64,000 bases of DNA, from the NCBI GenBank assembly GCA_963575745.1, contig CAUYUJ010009558.1, positions 217,779-281,778 of the forward strand. Reading direction: 5' to 3'. Origin of the DNA: Prorocentrum cordatum. Its lineage: Eukaryota > Sar > Dinophyceae > Prorocentrales > Prorocentraceae. Positions 9,540-17,796 of this stretch are shown here, one piece after another (position 1 is the first letter of the stretch; each line of letters begins with the position of its first letter). The notes below the pieces were generated by a model. The model searched no databases. It saw nothing but the letters and a program-made list of their open reading frames with translations, and was not told the origin of the DNA. The position numbers and the translations under genes were made by a program.

Positions 9540-9665
9540 GGACACCAGTTCCGCTCCTGCGTCGAAGCTGCGTCGACGGTCCGTCGCTGTGAGCCGACCC
9601 GGAGTCGAGCCTGAGTCGAGCCTGCGTCGAACTCGAGTCGCGCCTGTGCCGAACTGAGATTGAAC
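9540..9665. repeat. Degenerate GTCGA tandem motifs
   Basis: Eight or so loose copies of GAGTCGAGCC/TGCGTCGAAC, spaced about 10-14 bases. Comparable strings occur at 29815-29905 and 47005-47140. Confidence 0.5.
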
Positions 9666-9879
9666 TGGAGCCGAATCGATCCTCGGGAGCGGCCAAGAGG
9701 GGGGTGTCCAAGGGGGGGGGTGCAAATCATGACCGGCGGCATGTGCGCGGCCAAGCGGGGGGGCCAGGGACGTAATGAAACAAGAAGAGGCGCCATGAGA
9801 TCTGGGGAAACATCATGGCCCACGCCGTGATATCCACCCCCCCCCAAGTCATCACCCCCCTCTTTTCCGCCCCCGAGAT

Positions 9880-10066
9880 CCGTCCTGCGGGCCCCAGGTG
9901 GGCCCCCAAAGCGAGCACCCAGAGGATGCGGATCGGCTGCGCGGTGCCGAGCCTCGGCGTCCTCCGCCGCCAGGTCCTCCACGGCGGCCCGCAGCGCGTC
10001 GGCCTGGCCCGCCCAGGGCGGCAAGCGCCGCGCCACCTCGTCGGCGGCAGCGCGGGCGAAGGGGCC
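9880..10066 (-). CDS. Internal exon of the unrecognised minus-strand gene
   Basis: Minus-strand open segment reading GPFARAAADEVARRLPPWAG then ALRAAVEDLAAEDAEARH and a HPLGARFGG end. The composition (Ala, Arg, Glu, Leu; helical) and the bias to G/C third positions match the other exons. It begins at the edge of an AT-rich dispersed element (10068-10230), whose end here reads TGTCCCTG where other copies have CCCAG, so the acceptor is non-standard or displaced. No domain recognised. Confidence 0.4.
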
Positions 10067-10067
10067 C

Positions 10068-10230
10068 AGGGACACACAAGTAAAGAGACACAGACAACAG
10101 GATTCCCCTATATTCCCCCATAGTTTTGGGGGTTTGCGTCTTCCCTCCCCACTTCCCACAGCTTCGTACATTTTCATGGGAGTCGACGATTAATGGTGTC
10201 TGTGTGATGTTTGTCCCTCCTGATCATTCG
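10068..10230. mobile_element. AT-rich introner-like element (GACACACAAATAAA family), copy 1
   Basis: Starts GGGACACACAAGTAAAG, includes ACAGGATTCCCC and GGGGGTTTGCGTC, ends GTCGACGATTAATGG and GTCCCTCCTGATCATT. Three more copies at 29305, 46745 and 60848. On the plus strand the right end is followed by GTTGCTACAG. Confidence 0.75.
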
Positions 10231-10238
10231 GGGGTTGC

Positions 10239-10373
10239 TACAGGTGCCCCTGGCCCAAGCTGCCCCCAGCTGTTTCGCTCCATTGTGGAGCCCCTGGGGC
10301 CACCTGGGCCTCGCGAGGGGTGCTCTGGAGGCCGTGGGGGCCTCCTGGGGGCACCCTGGGCCAGGGGCACCTC
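10239..10373. mobile_element. Short inverted-repeat element (AGGTGCCCCTGGCCCA)
   Basis: Left end AGGTGCCCCTGGCCCAAGC, right end CTGGGCCAGGGGCACCT. The interior CCACCTGGGCCTCGCGAGG resembles units at 12105-12300. Confidence 0.65.
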
Positions 10374-10574
10374 TGGCAGCACCCGACTCTGGCGACTCGA
10401 CGCAGGCCGACGCTGCTCGACGCCCACATTCCAAGCTCCTCGACGCTGAACTGGCGCCCGCCGATCCGACGCCAAGCGCTACAGAGCACGCCGATGCGCT
10501 CCTCGACGCGAACCCGGCGCCTCCCGATCGAGCACCAGACGCTATACAGAGCGCGGTGGTGCACTCTGTCCTCC

Positions 10575-10665
10575 CCTGGCGGAGGAGCGCGAGGGCGCGG
10601 AGAGAGGGGAGCAGCTCCACATCTGAGCCGTGCAGCATGCGGGCGATCGATACAAGGCTCCCGTG
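10575..10665 (-). CDS. Small internal exon of the unrecognised minus-strand gene
   Basis: After the acceptor GTTGCCACCGAG (AG at 10666-10667) the minus strand reads HGSLVSIARMLHGSDVELL and PSLRALALLRQ. This is in phase with the preceding exon if the intron 10666-11058 begins with GCTCGG, i.e. a GC-AG intron. The downstream limit near 10575 is a guess, set where repeat-like GTGCACTCTG sequence begins. Confidence 0.35.
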
Positions 10666-11058
10666 CTCGGTGGCAACTCAGGGGAGCCTCCCATAGCATC
10701 TTGTCGACTCTTGCGAATCTACGCTAATCGCACTAAGTCGACGCTAGTCGACCCAAACCGACGGTAAGTCGGCGCTATCTCATCGACTCCCAAACGCTAA
10801 TCGACGCTGGTCGACGCTGAGGACGGGATTAAGAGGGTACGGCAAGTTCGTGTCGTGCCGACCCTGGCGTTGGTCCCTGACACCGCGGGAAACGTTCAAC
10901 CTTGAACGATCGGTAGTTTACCAAACGCCCAGTCGTTCAACATCGACCGATCCTGGGTCGCCAGCGGCCTCTGACCTTGAACACCCGCGCTGGGGCCGCC
11001 GCGGGTCGACGCGACGCGAACCTGCCGCACACGGGGCTCCCATGACTTGCCACCGAGC
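10666..11058 (-). other. Putative intron made of a GGTGGCAA inverted-repeat element
   Basis: The left edge GCTCGGTGGCAACTC and the right edge GACTTGCCACCGAGC are inverted complements. Inside lie GTCGACGC-type repeats (10678-10845) and a segment at 10850-10970 (GTCGTGCCGAC, GTTCAACCTTGAA, GACCGATCCTGGGTCGCC) that recurs at 60320-60440. Confidence 0.45.
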
Positions 11059-11240
11059 CCGGGCGCTGCTGCCGAACGCCTGGGCCAGCTCCGCGTCGCC
11101 CCTCAGCGCGAGGACCTCTCCGGCGCCGCGCACGAGCCAGGAGCTAGGCGAGGCGCGGGGCCCTCCCGGAGAGAGGGCCGCGGGCCCGCCCAGCCGAAGC
11201 CCCGCGACGGGCCTCGCGGAAGCCTTCCTGGGAGCTCCTC
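11059..11240 (-). CDS. Internal exon of the unrecognised minus-strand gene
   Basis: Minus-strand open segment reading ARPVAGLRLGGPAALSPGG, then SSWLVRGAGEVLALRGD and AELAQAFGSSAR. It is the most protein-like frame of the region. It begins beyond a CTC tract (GAG on this strand); the frame across that tract does not connect directly with the exon at 11300-11389, so the tract is either spliced out or has changed length. Confidence 0.45.
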
Positions 11241-11293
11241 CTGCTCCTCCTCCTCCTCCTCCTCCTCCTCCTCCTCCTCCTCCTCCTCCCTCC
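11241..11293. repeat. (CTC)n microsatellite between two exons
   Basis: About 17 CTC triplets. Reading straight through from the upstream exon on the minus strand leads to an early stop (PRLA then TAG), so it marks either an intron or a frame-breaking expansion. Confidence 0.85.
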
Positions 11294-11299
11294 CGGGGC

Positions 11300-11389
11300 C
11301 CAGGGGAGAGGCCCCCCGCCTCCGCAGAAGGCCCCCCGCCCTCGCTCTGCACCCCGTGGCGCGCGCCGCCAGGCCTCGCTCATGATGGC
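11300..11389 (-). CDS. Internal exon following the introner intron
   Basis: Minus-strand segment that starts at 11389 immediately after GGCGGAG and reads AIMSEAWRRAPRGAERGR, then GAFCGGGGPLPWAPG. It joins in frame (phase 0) with the exon ending at 11664 once the 274-base intron is removed: GCG GAG from upstream and GCC ATC ATG from here. Downstream boundary at the CTC tract is approximate. Confidence 0.5.
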
Positions 11390-11663
11390 CTCCGCCTCGC
11401 CCTCTCGGAGGCTTCCCTAGAGGGGGTCGGGGGCAGGTGGCGGTGGGGTCGGAGGATCGCGCGCGCCGCATCGCCGATGCGTCGGCGATGCATCGGGGGT
11501 TCATCGGGGATGCACCGGCGACGCATCGTTGACGTCGGCGGCGCATCGGCGACATCGACGTGAGGGCAATCGGGCTCCACATCGAGCCGCATCTGCGATG
11601 CATCGGCGATGCGGCGCGATCCTCCGACCCCATCTACCCCGACCCGATCTACGAGGCCCAGAC
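11390..11663 (-). mobile_element. Introner: palindromic GATGCATCGG element acting as an intron
   Basis: A 264-base element (11399-11662) plus one copy of the direct repeat CCTCCGCCTC, which occurs at 11389-11398 and again at 11663-11672. On the minus strand the intron would start GTCTGGGCC after GGCGGAG and end with GGCGGAG before GCC, so both splice junctions come from the duplicated target. The arms carry GGGGTCGGAGGATCGCG and its complement; the core has GATGCATCGGCGATG. Left unspliced, the upstream exon hits TAG five codons later. Confidence 0.7.
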
Positions 11664-12026
11664 CTCCGCCTCCTCGCGCAGCTCCACTTGCCTAGAAGCG
11701 GGCATCCTCGGGTTCCTGGCGATGTTGGCCTCCACCCGAGCCCGGGCTGCCGCGCGGCGGCGCTGGGAGACCACTCCCACGCTGTCGGCCGCCGCGGCGC
11801 CGGCCAGGAAGGCCACCAGCCGACAGCGCAGCTCGCCCCTGGGCACCTGGGCCCTGGCCGCGAAGTAGCGCCGCAGCCTGCCGCCTTCGTGCGGCGCCAG
11901 CCCAGCGCCATGGTAGAAAGCAGCCAGCACGTCGGAGACGCGGCAGGCGCCGCCGGCTGGCAGGCTGGGCGCCAGCGCCGCCACGCCCTCCCCGCACTCC
12001 ACGCCGCAGGGTTCGTGGGGTGCCAA
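11664..12026 (-). CDS. Internal exon of the unrecognised minus-strand gene
   Basis: About 120 minus-strand codons reading LAPHEPCGVECGEGVAALAP, then CRVSDVLAAFYHGAGLAPHE, RLRRYFAARAQVPRGELRCR, LVAFLAGAAAADSVGVVSQR and RMPASRQVELREEAE. Helix-rich and not low-complexity; no domain recognised. The acceptor side is near GGCCTAGCAG just inside a repeat that starts at 12021. The donor is at 11664 next to the introner. Confidence 0.55.
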
Positions 12027-12420
12027 AGGTGCTGCTAGGCCAAGGTACTTCCAGCCTTTCGCACCAGGCTGGAGCTGGGGCCCTCCAGGGGCTCGTGGAA
12101 GGTGCTCTGGACGCCACCTGGGCCTCCAGAGATGTGCCGATGCATCCGGCCTGGGGACACCGTGGGCCGGGGACACATACCCGAAAGACCCAGCCACCCG
12201 CGGACCGGAGAGGCGGCGCCGTCGCAGCCGACAGGGGTGGCGGGGAGGCCGCCTGGGCCTCGCGAGGCGTCCTGGAGACACCTTTGGGCCAGGGACACAC
12301 TTTGGCACCACCCGAATGGGACGACGCGAAAGACGCGGCCACCAGCGGACAGGAGGGGCTGCGCCATCACAGCTGGCAGGAGTGGCGGGGAGGCCCCGAG
12401 GCGGAGCCCCTGAGCTGAAA
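12027..12420. repeat. Tandemly duplicated TGCCAAAG element
   Basis: Outer ends GTGCCAAAGGTGCTGC (12020) and CACACTTTGGCACCACC (12298) are inverted. Inside, a unit with CGAAAGAC, GGAGAGGCGGCGCCGTCGCA and GGGGTGGCGGGGAGGCC (12176-12260) is repeated in diverged form at 12315-12405. Confidence 0.55.
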
Positions 12421-12715
12421 ACGCACGGTCAGCAACTCACTGGCCACCTGCGCCTCAGCTCAAAATCTGCCCCACGAGGAATCACCGAGTCGGGCAAGGC
12501 CGCGGAGCTGCCATCAATGAAACCCGCGGACAGGCATGCCCTGACTTATCCCCCCGATTTCGATTCTGGGCATTCTTTGGCGATTGCGCCGCCGTGCCTT
12601 CGGCACTTTGGTGCGTGTTGGGCTGCTTCTTCGGTTTCTGGTAAGCTTTCTATCACTTTCCTGAGGCCCCCCCAGGGTGTGATGCAACATCGCTGATACA
12701 TCTTGGGTATACTCT
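12421..12715. other. Spacer without recognised gene
   Basis: No feature recognised. A minus-strand frame from 12990 to 12514 passes a Glu-rich repeat; I cannot tell it from chance. Confidence 0.3.
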
Positions 12716-12797
12716 GGTCCTCCTTCCTCCTCGTTTTCCTCGTTTTCCTCCTCCTCCTCCACCTCCCCCTCCTCATCCTCCTCCTCCTCCTCCTTTC
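12716..12797. repeat. (CTC)n microsatellite
   Basis: Interrupted CTC/TTC triplets; complementary in sense to the GAG array 240 bases downstream. Confidence 0.85.
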
Positions 12798-13032
12798 CCC
12801 CTGACGCCCGACGTTGCGAACCAAATATAACACGTTGCGAAGAAACAAACAGAAAGCAGAGCCCCACATCCCATCTTGCTGCGGCAGTGTTCGAGCTGGG
12901 TCGCTCTCCGATGGCGCTGGGGCCGAACGCCGGGCAAAGACAACCAGTGTGGAGAAACTGCAACGCTCCTCCCTCCATCACTCCCTGCATCCCTTCCCTC
13001 CCCTGAGGCGAAGCGTGAGGAGAGGGATGAGA

Positions 13033-13355
13033 GGGAGGAGGAGGAGGAGGAGGAGGAGGAGGAGGAGGAGGAGGAGGAGGAGGAGGAAAGGAAGGATGAG
13101 GAGGAGGAGGAGGGAGGCCAGGGAGGAGAGGGAGGAGGAGGAGGAGGAGGAGGAGGAGAAGGAGGAGGAGGAGGAGGAGGAGGAGGAGGAAAGGAAGGAT
13201 GAGGAGGAGGAGGAGGGAGGCCAGGGAGGAGAGGGAGGAGGAGGAGGAGGAGGAGGAGGAGGAGAAGGAGGAGGAGGAGGAGGAGGAGGAGGAGGAGGAG
13301 GAGGAGGAGGGGGCAGGGGAGGGGGAGGGGGCGGGGGAGGGGGGAGGAGAGGGAG
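13033..13355. repeat. (GAG)n microsatellite with internal duplication
   Basis: GAG triplets interrupted by GGAAAGGAAGGATGAGG and GGCCAGGGAGGAGAGGGAGG, a composite unit of roughly 100 bases that occurs twice (13085-13190 and 13187-13260), i.e. a higher-order repeat. Ends in a G-rich tract. Confidence 0.85.
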
Positions 13356-13369
13356 CCTCCTTCTCCCTC

Positions 13370-13530
13370 GTCCTCTGCCATCATCATCCCTCCCTCCATT
13401 CCCTCCTCGAGTGCGGGCCCGCGGCCTGCGTCCTCGCCGGAGCTGGGGCTGCCGCCCCTGCCATCGTCGGAAGCGCTGGCGCCCTGCGAGGGCGCGCGCG
13501 GGGCCCGAGGAGGCCAGACCCCCTCGAGCC
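13370..13530 (-). CDS. Possible upstream exon of the minus-strand gene
   Basis: Minus-strand open segment LEGVWPPRAPRAPSQGASAS then DDGRGGSPSSGEDAGRG and an acidic Met/Glu-rich end. Looks like a disordered protein segment. The border CACGACGGGAAGTG at 13539 resembles the acceptor side of the exon at 8835-9018. Weakly supported. Confidence 0.3.
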
Positions 13531-13798
13531 GTGCAAGAATCACGACGGGAAGTGTTTGGCCGCTTTCGCACTTCGCTTTCGGCACCGCCTGATCCCGGGG
13601 ATTTGCCCTCTCATGGCCTTGATGTGAGGCCCCTCCTTCTGTTTTCCTTCCTCGGCTCATCAAAGCTATGCGCGGCCCGCTTAGCTTCGACCGGAAGAGG
13701 CTCGCTCTCGACCCGCGGATCAAAAGAAGTGTTTGGCCGCTTTCGGCCTCTGGGAGCCCTCGCAGGGCATTGGGACCGTCAACGCAACTCGGGGATCT

Positions 13799-14025
13799 TC
13801 TGACCCGGGTCAATCCAGACCCGGGTCAGTAGGAAACCAAAAACTGCAATGCAAGAAAAAAAACTGCAACGCAGATCTTCGCAAACCCGGGTCAGCCAAC
13901 ATGTACGGCAGCCTCGCGGCCACGAGCGGCTCGCTAACCCGGGTCAGCCAGAAGGGGTCTTCGCAGGATCCTGCAGGATCTGGCGCTGTGGCTGACCCCC
14001 GTTTGCACTGACCCCCGTCTCGTAG
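13799..14025. repeat. Cluster of TGACCCGGGTCA palindromes
   Basis: TGACCCGGGTCA or close variants (ACCCGGGTCAG, TGACCCCCG) occur at 13800, 13818, 13890, 13937, 13994 and 14009, alternating with short unique pieces. Outer copies are inverted relative to each other, so this may be one element with sub-terminal palindromes. Confidence 0.6.
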
Positions 14026-14253
14026 GCCCCGAGCAACGACTCGGAACGAAGCGCCGGTTCTGGGGAGAGGTCGGAACTTCTGGGGGCATTGCACGGCTGC
14101 CTTCTGATCGTGGTGCCGCAGGGTCGTCAACACAGCAGCCTGCAGCATGTCGGCCCGGGTGGCCGCCTCATGAGCAGGCGGCAAGGGGCGCGCGCGGCAG
14201 ACGAGGTGCTCACTGGAATCCCCCAGACCTCGCACCTGGGGGAGGAAAAAGAC

Positions 14254-14562
14254 ATGGTGATTGTGCAGGCCTTGCGCAATCTTCACTTTGTCGCTGATCT
14301 AGGGGAGCAAAAAAAAGGCTCCAACATAAACTTTTCACGGTCCGCGCGGATTTCTTGGATCTGCGCTGGACCCCCCTTCCTGGCGCGCGGAGCGCGCACG
14401 CGGAGCGCGCCAGGGGCGGCGCCTGAGGCGCCGCCGAAGGGCCCAGCGCGGATCCAAGAAATCCGCGCGGGCCGTGGAAAGTGTATGCTTGAGCCTTCTC
14501 TTGTTCCCCTAGATCAGCGACACAGTGAATACAGCGCAAGGCCTGCACAATCAAAACGTTTT
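14254..14562. mobile_element. GC-rich palindromic introner-like element, copy C, within a longer palindrome
   Basis: The core (14320-14500) has TCCGCGCGGATTTCTTGGAT on the left and ATCCAAGAAATCCGCGCGGG on the right. The arms continue outward: GTGCAGGCCTTGCGCAATC and GTCGCTGATCTAGGGGAGC on the left match, inverted, GCTCCCC-type TTGTTCCCCTAGATCAGCG and GCGCAAGGCCTGCAC on the right. Each side ends in pyrimidines plus CCCCTAG, an acceptor shape in either orientation. Confidence 0.8.
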
Positions 14563-14649
14563 TTCAACAAGTGTATGCAGTTGCTTCGTCTTCGAGTTGA
14601 CCCTCCCGCAGCCCTTGCGCGGCTACTGGTCTGCGCGGCGCGCTCGTGC

Positions 14650-14920
14650 CTGGCAGCCAGGAGAGCCCAGAATCGAATCGACAAATCGGATCGGCACTCG
14701 AAATGAATCGGACCGCCGGAATTCGGCGGACATCGGGAAGAGCCAAGTCGGGAAATCCGCGGACCTCGGCGGCGGAAATCAGCCAAGTCGGGAAAAGCCG
14801 AATCGGCGGACATCGGCAGGCTACTGCATGCCTCCGAGGAGAGGTCGGCTCCCGACTCGGAAAAAATCCTCCAAGTCGAATCGCCGTGGGCTCGGAAGCC
14901 GTCGACGCCGAAGCGAACCG
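14650..14920. repeat. Degenerate AATCGG/GTCGGG motif block
   Basis: Many spaced copies of AATCGGCGGACATCGG, AGCCAAGTCGGGAAA and GAATCG. Shared with 8085-8285 and 245-440. Confidence 0.5.
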
Positions 14921-15328
14921 AGCCGGAGGCATCGAGCGGCCCCTGGCGCGAGCCTCCTGCGGCGACGCGAGAGCCCGCGGCCATCGCTCGGACGTCCATT
15001 TCCTGTGCTTTTCTCGGTCTCGTGCGTGGCTTTTTCGCGAAATGATCAAGGATGCTCCTCGATGGTCCTCGCCGAAGGAAAAATGCACACGCCCGAGCGA
15101 TGCCAAGGGGCCCGCGGCCCGGAGCCCCGCCGCGGAGGGGCCCCCTCGCGGGGCCCCTCCGCGAAGAGCGGGGGGGTGGGCCGCGGCCCCCGTGGAGCGC
15201 CCCCGCGTGCCCCGCGGAGGCCCCTTCTGCGAGGAGCTGCGCGGGCACACGCGCTCTCCGCTGGTGCAGTTGTGGATGCCACGACACTGGACACCCCAAC
15301 AGTCCTATGATTGAGTTTGAATATTTAC
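14921..15328. other. GC-rich gene-less stretch
   Basis: Open frames on both strands, none with a domain. 15100-15245 alternates GGGGCCCC-like blocks (GAGGGGCCCCCTCGCGGGGC). No feature assigned. Confidence 0.3.
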
Positions 15329-15482
15329 CAGCCTCGAACGTATCCCTATCCCTAAGATTGACACGCCAAAAGGCGATAACAATCTTAGGGATTCGCCATC
15401 AACAAAAACAATGGAATCCCTAAGATTGGCATCGTGATGAGGAGGTGCCCAGCATAGGGATAGGGATATGTTCCAGGCTGGC
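15329..15482. mobile_element. Small inverted-repeat element with CCCTAAGATTG units
   Basis: Left CCAGCCTCGAACGTATCCCT, right AGGGATATGTTCCAGGCTGG: about 27 bases of near-perfect inverted termini. Inside, CCCTAAGATTG(A/G)CA occurs twice directly and once inverted (CAATCTTAGGG). Confidence 0.7.
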
Positions 15483-15628
15483 AAAGAGTGTGTTCAAACT
15501 ATATGTTAAACCCTTTTTTACATGTTTGAGACATGTTTAACACACGTTTTAGACATCTGGAAATGGTTTGGCAACCTGCTTCCTCTCCATTGGTCGCCCT
15601 CCACAGTGGTACAGCAGGGGCCCGATCT

Positions 15629-15866
15629 CGGTGGGCCCTGGAAACGACAGTACCGTTCTCTTACCAATTCCGTGTTACCGCTGTCCTGCCGGTTCCGACG
15701 CCGTTTTTGTCACCGGTTCCGTCGCCGCTGTTTCACACCGGTTCCGACTCCGGTTCCAATCCGTTTTTGTTGCCGTTTCCGGTCGCCTTTTTTGGCCGCT
15801 TCCACTTTCAAGCGACACTCTTTCGGAAACAGTGAAAAAACGGCCCTGCCGTTTCCGGGGCCCACT
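15629..15866. mobile_element. Small inverted-repeat element with CCGGTTCCG units
   Basis: Left GTGGGCCCTGGAAACGACAG then TACCGTT; right AACGGCCCTGCCGTTTCCGG then GGCCCAC. The interior repeats GGTTCCGACGCCGTTTTTGT-like units about five times. Confidence 0.7.
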
Positions 15867-15884
15867 ACGGGCTCGACCACAAAG

Positions 15885-16060
15885 AACCATCCACAAGAGG
15901 CCCAACCCTGAGACCTCAGGGCGTCCATGGACGTTTGGTGCGGGAGCGTCACGCTTTCCATCGCAAAAACCATCGAAGCCCAAGAGGCCCAGGGCACCCT
16001 GGAGGCAATCAAGGTGTTTCTTGGAATGGGCCCCCACTGTGTGGTTCTTGCAAGCCTGGC
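15885..16060. repeat. Dispersed repeat CCCAGGGCACCCTGGAGGC, copy 1
   Basis: Shares CCACAAGA, AACCCTGAGACC, GTCACGCT, TCCAT(C/G)GCAAAA, CCCAGGGCACCCTGGAGGCA and GGTGTTTCTTGGAATGGGC-type sequence with 42320-42500. Both copies lie just left of a palindromic introner-like element. Confidence 0.65.
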
Positions 16061-16067
16061 AGGAGGA

Positions 16068-16245
16068 AGAACGCCATGAAGATAAACTGTTGGCGCTCCG
16101 CACGCATTGCTTGGATCTGCGCTGGACCCCCCCCCCGCCCCTGGCGCGCGGAGCGCGCCAGGGGCGGCGCCGGAAGCGCCGCTGGTGGGGCCCAGCGTGA
16201 ATCCCAGAAATCCGCGCGGAGCGCGAAAAGTTTCTGTTTGTGGCG
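16068..16245. mobile_element. GC-rich palindromic introner-like element, copy D
   Basis: Left arm CATGAAGATAAACTGTTGGC and GCTCCGC; right arm AAATCCGCGCGGAGCGCG and AAAAGTTTCTGTTTGTGGCG. On the minus strand its end reads CTTCCTCCTGCCAG then G, a textbook acceptor. Confidence 0.8.
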
Positions 16246-16257
16246 TCGTTGCAATAT

Positions 16258-16376
16258 GATGTTATTGTCACTATAATTATTAGTAGTAGTATTAGTATTA
16301 CTATTATGATTAACATTAATATTATGGTTTCTTATTATTATTATTATACTTTTTCTTCTTCTTCTTCTTCTTCAAC
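16258..16376. repeat. AT-rich ATT/TTA and CTT microsatellites
   Basis: Degenerate ATTAGTAGTATTATTA tract then CTTCTTCTTCTTCTTC. No coding content. Confidence 0.8.
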
Positions 16377-16424
16377 ATCCGGGCGTTTGCCCTCGAATTC
16401 GGCCTCTGGGGAGCGTTGCCGTGG

Positions 16425-16660
16425 CCCGGGGGCATCAGTGCGGGCAAAACTTCTGTCCATATCTACTGCAGCTTGGAGTATCGGGCTCCCTTCCCCAGAA
16501 AACCGAGGCGCACTGGGTAAACAGAAAGATCTGGCCCCCAGATGCTCGACTTGTATCCATATCCAGTGCGCCTCGGCCTTGCGGCTGCCCTCCCAAGAAA
16601 GTCCAAGACGCACTGGATGTGGATATAACTATTGCCCACAAGCGAGGGGATACCTGGGGA
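16425..16660 (+). mobile_element. Dispersed repeat (CCAGTGCGCCTCGG), copy 1, uninterrupted
   Basis: Includes GGGCAAAACTTCTGTCCATA, CTCCCTTCCCCAGAAAACCG, AGGCGCACTGGGTAAACAG, TATCCAGTGCGCCTCGGCC and AAAGTCCAAGACGCACTGG. A second copy at 19330-19690 is interrupted by another element; a third at 24300-24520 is inverted. Confidence 0.75.
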
Positions 16661-17581
16661 CCTCCGGAGCCACGTGGAGGAGAACAGACACGTCGCCGGA
16701 TGTCTGAGTCTGCACGAGGAGCTGCGCTTTGGCACGTGGCCCGTCCCGTGGTCCGCCGTGTTCCTCGCGCGTGGCTCGCGGGATCCCTTTCACACGGTCG
16801 GGCCTGGGCCAGGAGAGTATGCTTCAAGAGCATGAGACCCTCCGTCGGCCAAGACAAACGGAACATCCAAGGGTGCCCTTCCCAGGATGCACAAGGACCC
16901 ATCCAACAAGCACGAAGAGCACCAGGGCACCCTCCCCGAGCCGACCTCCATCTCACGTCTCGGTCCGGCTGCACGCCGAGTGCGCCTGCTGCCCTGCTAC
17001 CTCCTCCTCCTCCGCCGCGGCCGTCCTTTCCGGCCTCCCGGCCACTGTGCACACTTCGCCCAGGAGTGCCCCCGCCCAAGCAGCACGGGCGCGGAGCGCG
17101 CGCGCGCGCGCCACCGCCGCGGCACGGAGTCGCGGCTCGGCGCTCGGGTGGCCCCTCGTGGCCCTTCGGTGGAGCTCGGTCCGCGAAGATGGTGTGCCCC
17201 GTCGCGCGGTTCGGCGCCTCACGGCCTGCCTGTGGGCCCCAGCGCAGGGTCCTGCTGCAGGGCGCGCAGGCCAGCCCAGGTCCCAGGGCCGTCCTATGAG
17301 CCTCGGCTCGGCTGTGCTTCCGGGCGCATGCTTAGCTCATGGATGCTGGCGTGCTCCCGTCCGTCTCCTGCTCCGTCGCCGCTTCATGCTGCCAAGCCGC
17401 ACGCTACGATGCCTCCACAGCAACTGCAATGACAGTGTAGAATGGCGCGGAAATGTCAGCACTGTGGCTCTCTTTCTCCCTCTCTCTCTCTCTCTCGCAG
17501 GGTTTATGCGTTGTTGTCTTATGTCTGTAGTGGCTATGTTTGCTTAGAATTTTCGCAAAGCCAAAACAAGCTACGGCATGC
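16661..17581. other. GC-rich stretch without a supported gene
   Basis: Open frames on the plus strand from 16729 and 16887 are over 180 codons but rich in Arg, Pro and Ala with no domain and equal openness in other frames; an exon here is possible but not shown. A CTCTCTCTCTCT run is at 17470-17497. Confidence 0.3.
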
Positions 17582-17796
17582 TGTCCCTCGGCGGCGAGCG
17601 AGGGGGGAAGCGAGAAGGAGAAGGCCTTCTCAGAAGGCGGCGAGGCTTCTCAGAAGTCTCCTCGCCTTCTGAAAGGTCTTCTGCGTCTTCGGGCAAGGCT
17701 TACAAAACTTCTCAGAAGGCTAGGGGACTTCCGAGCCTCGTGAGAAGGCCCGCGCCTTCTCACCTCCCCCCGGGCTCGCCGCCGAGTCCCTCACTG
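17582..17796. mobile_element. CCTTCTGAGAAGG element, copy 1
   Basis: Termini GTCCCTCGGCGGCGAGCGAG and CGGGCTCGCCGCCGAGTCCC are inverted complements, flanking GGGGGGAAGCGAGAAGG and CCTTCTCACCTCCCCCC. The interior holds repeated CTTCTCAGAAG motifs. Other copies: 43760-43950, 44170-44620, 48155-48425. Confidence 0.75.

Noticed and set aside
15329-15482. Telomere-like CCCTAA/TTAGGG
   Set aside because: Only isolated CCCTAAGATTG motifs inside a small inverted-repeat element, not tandem hexamers.
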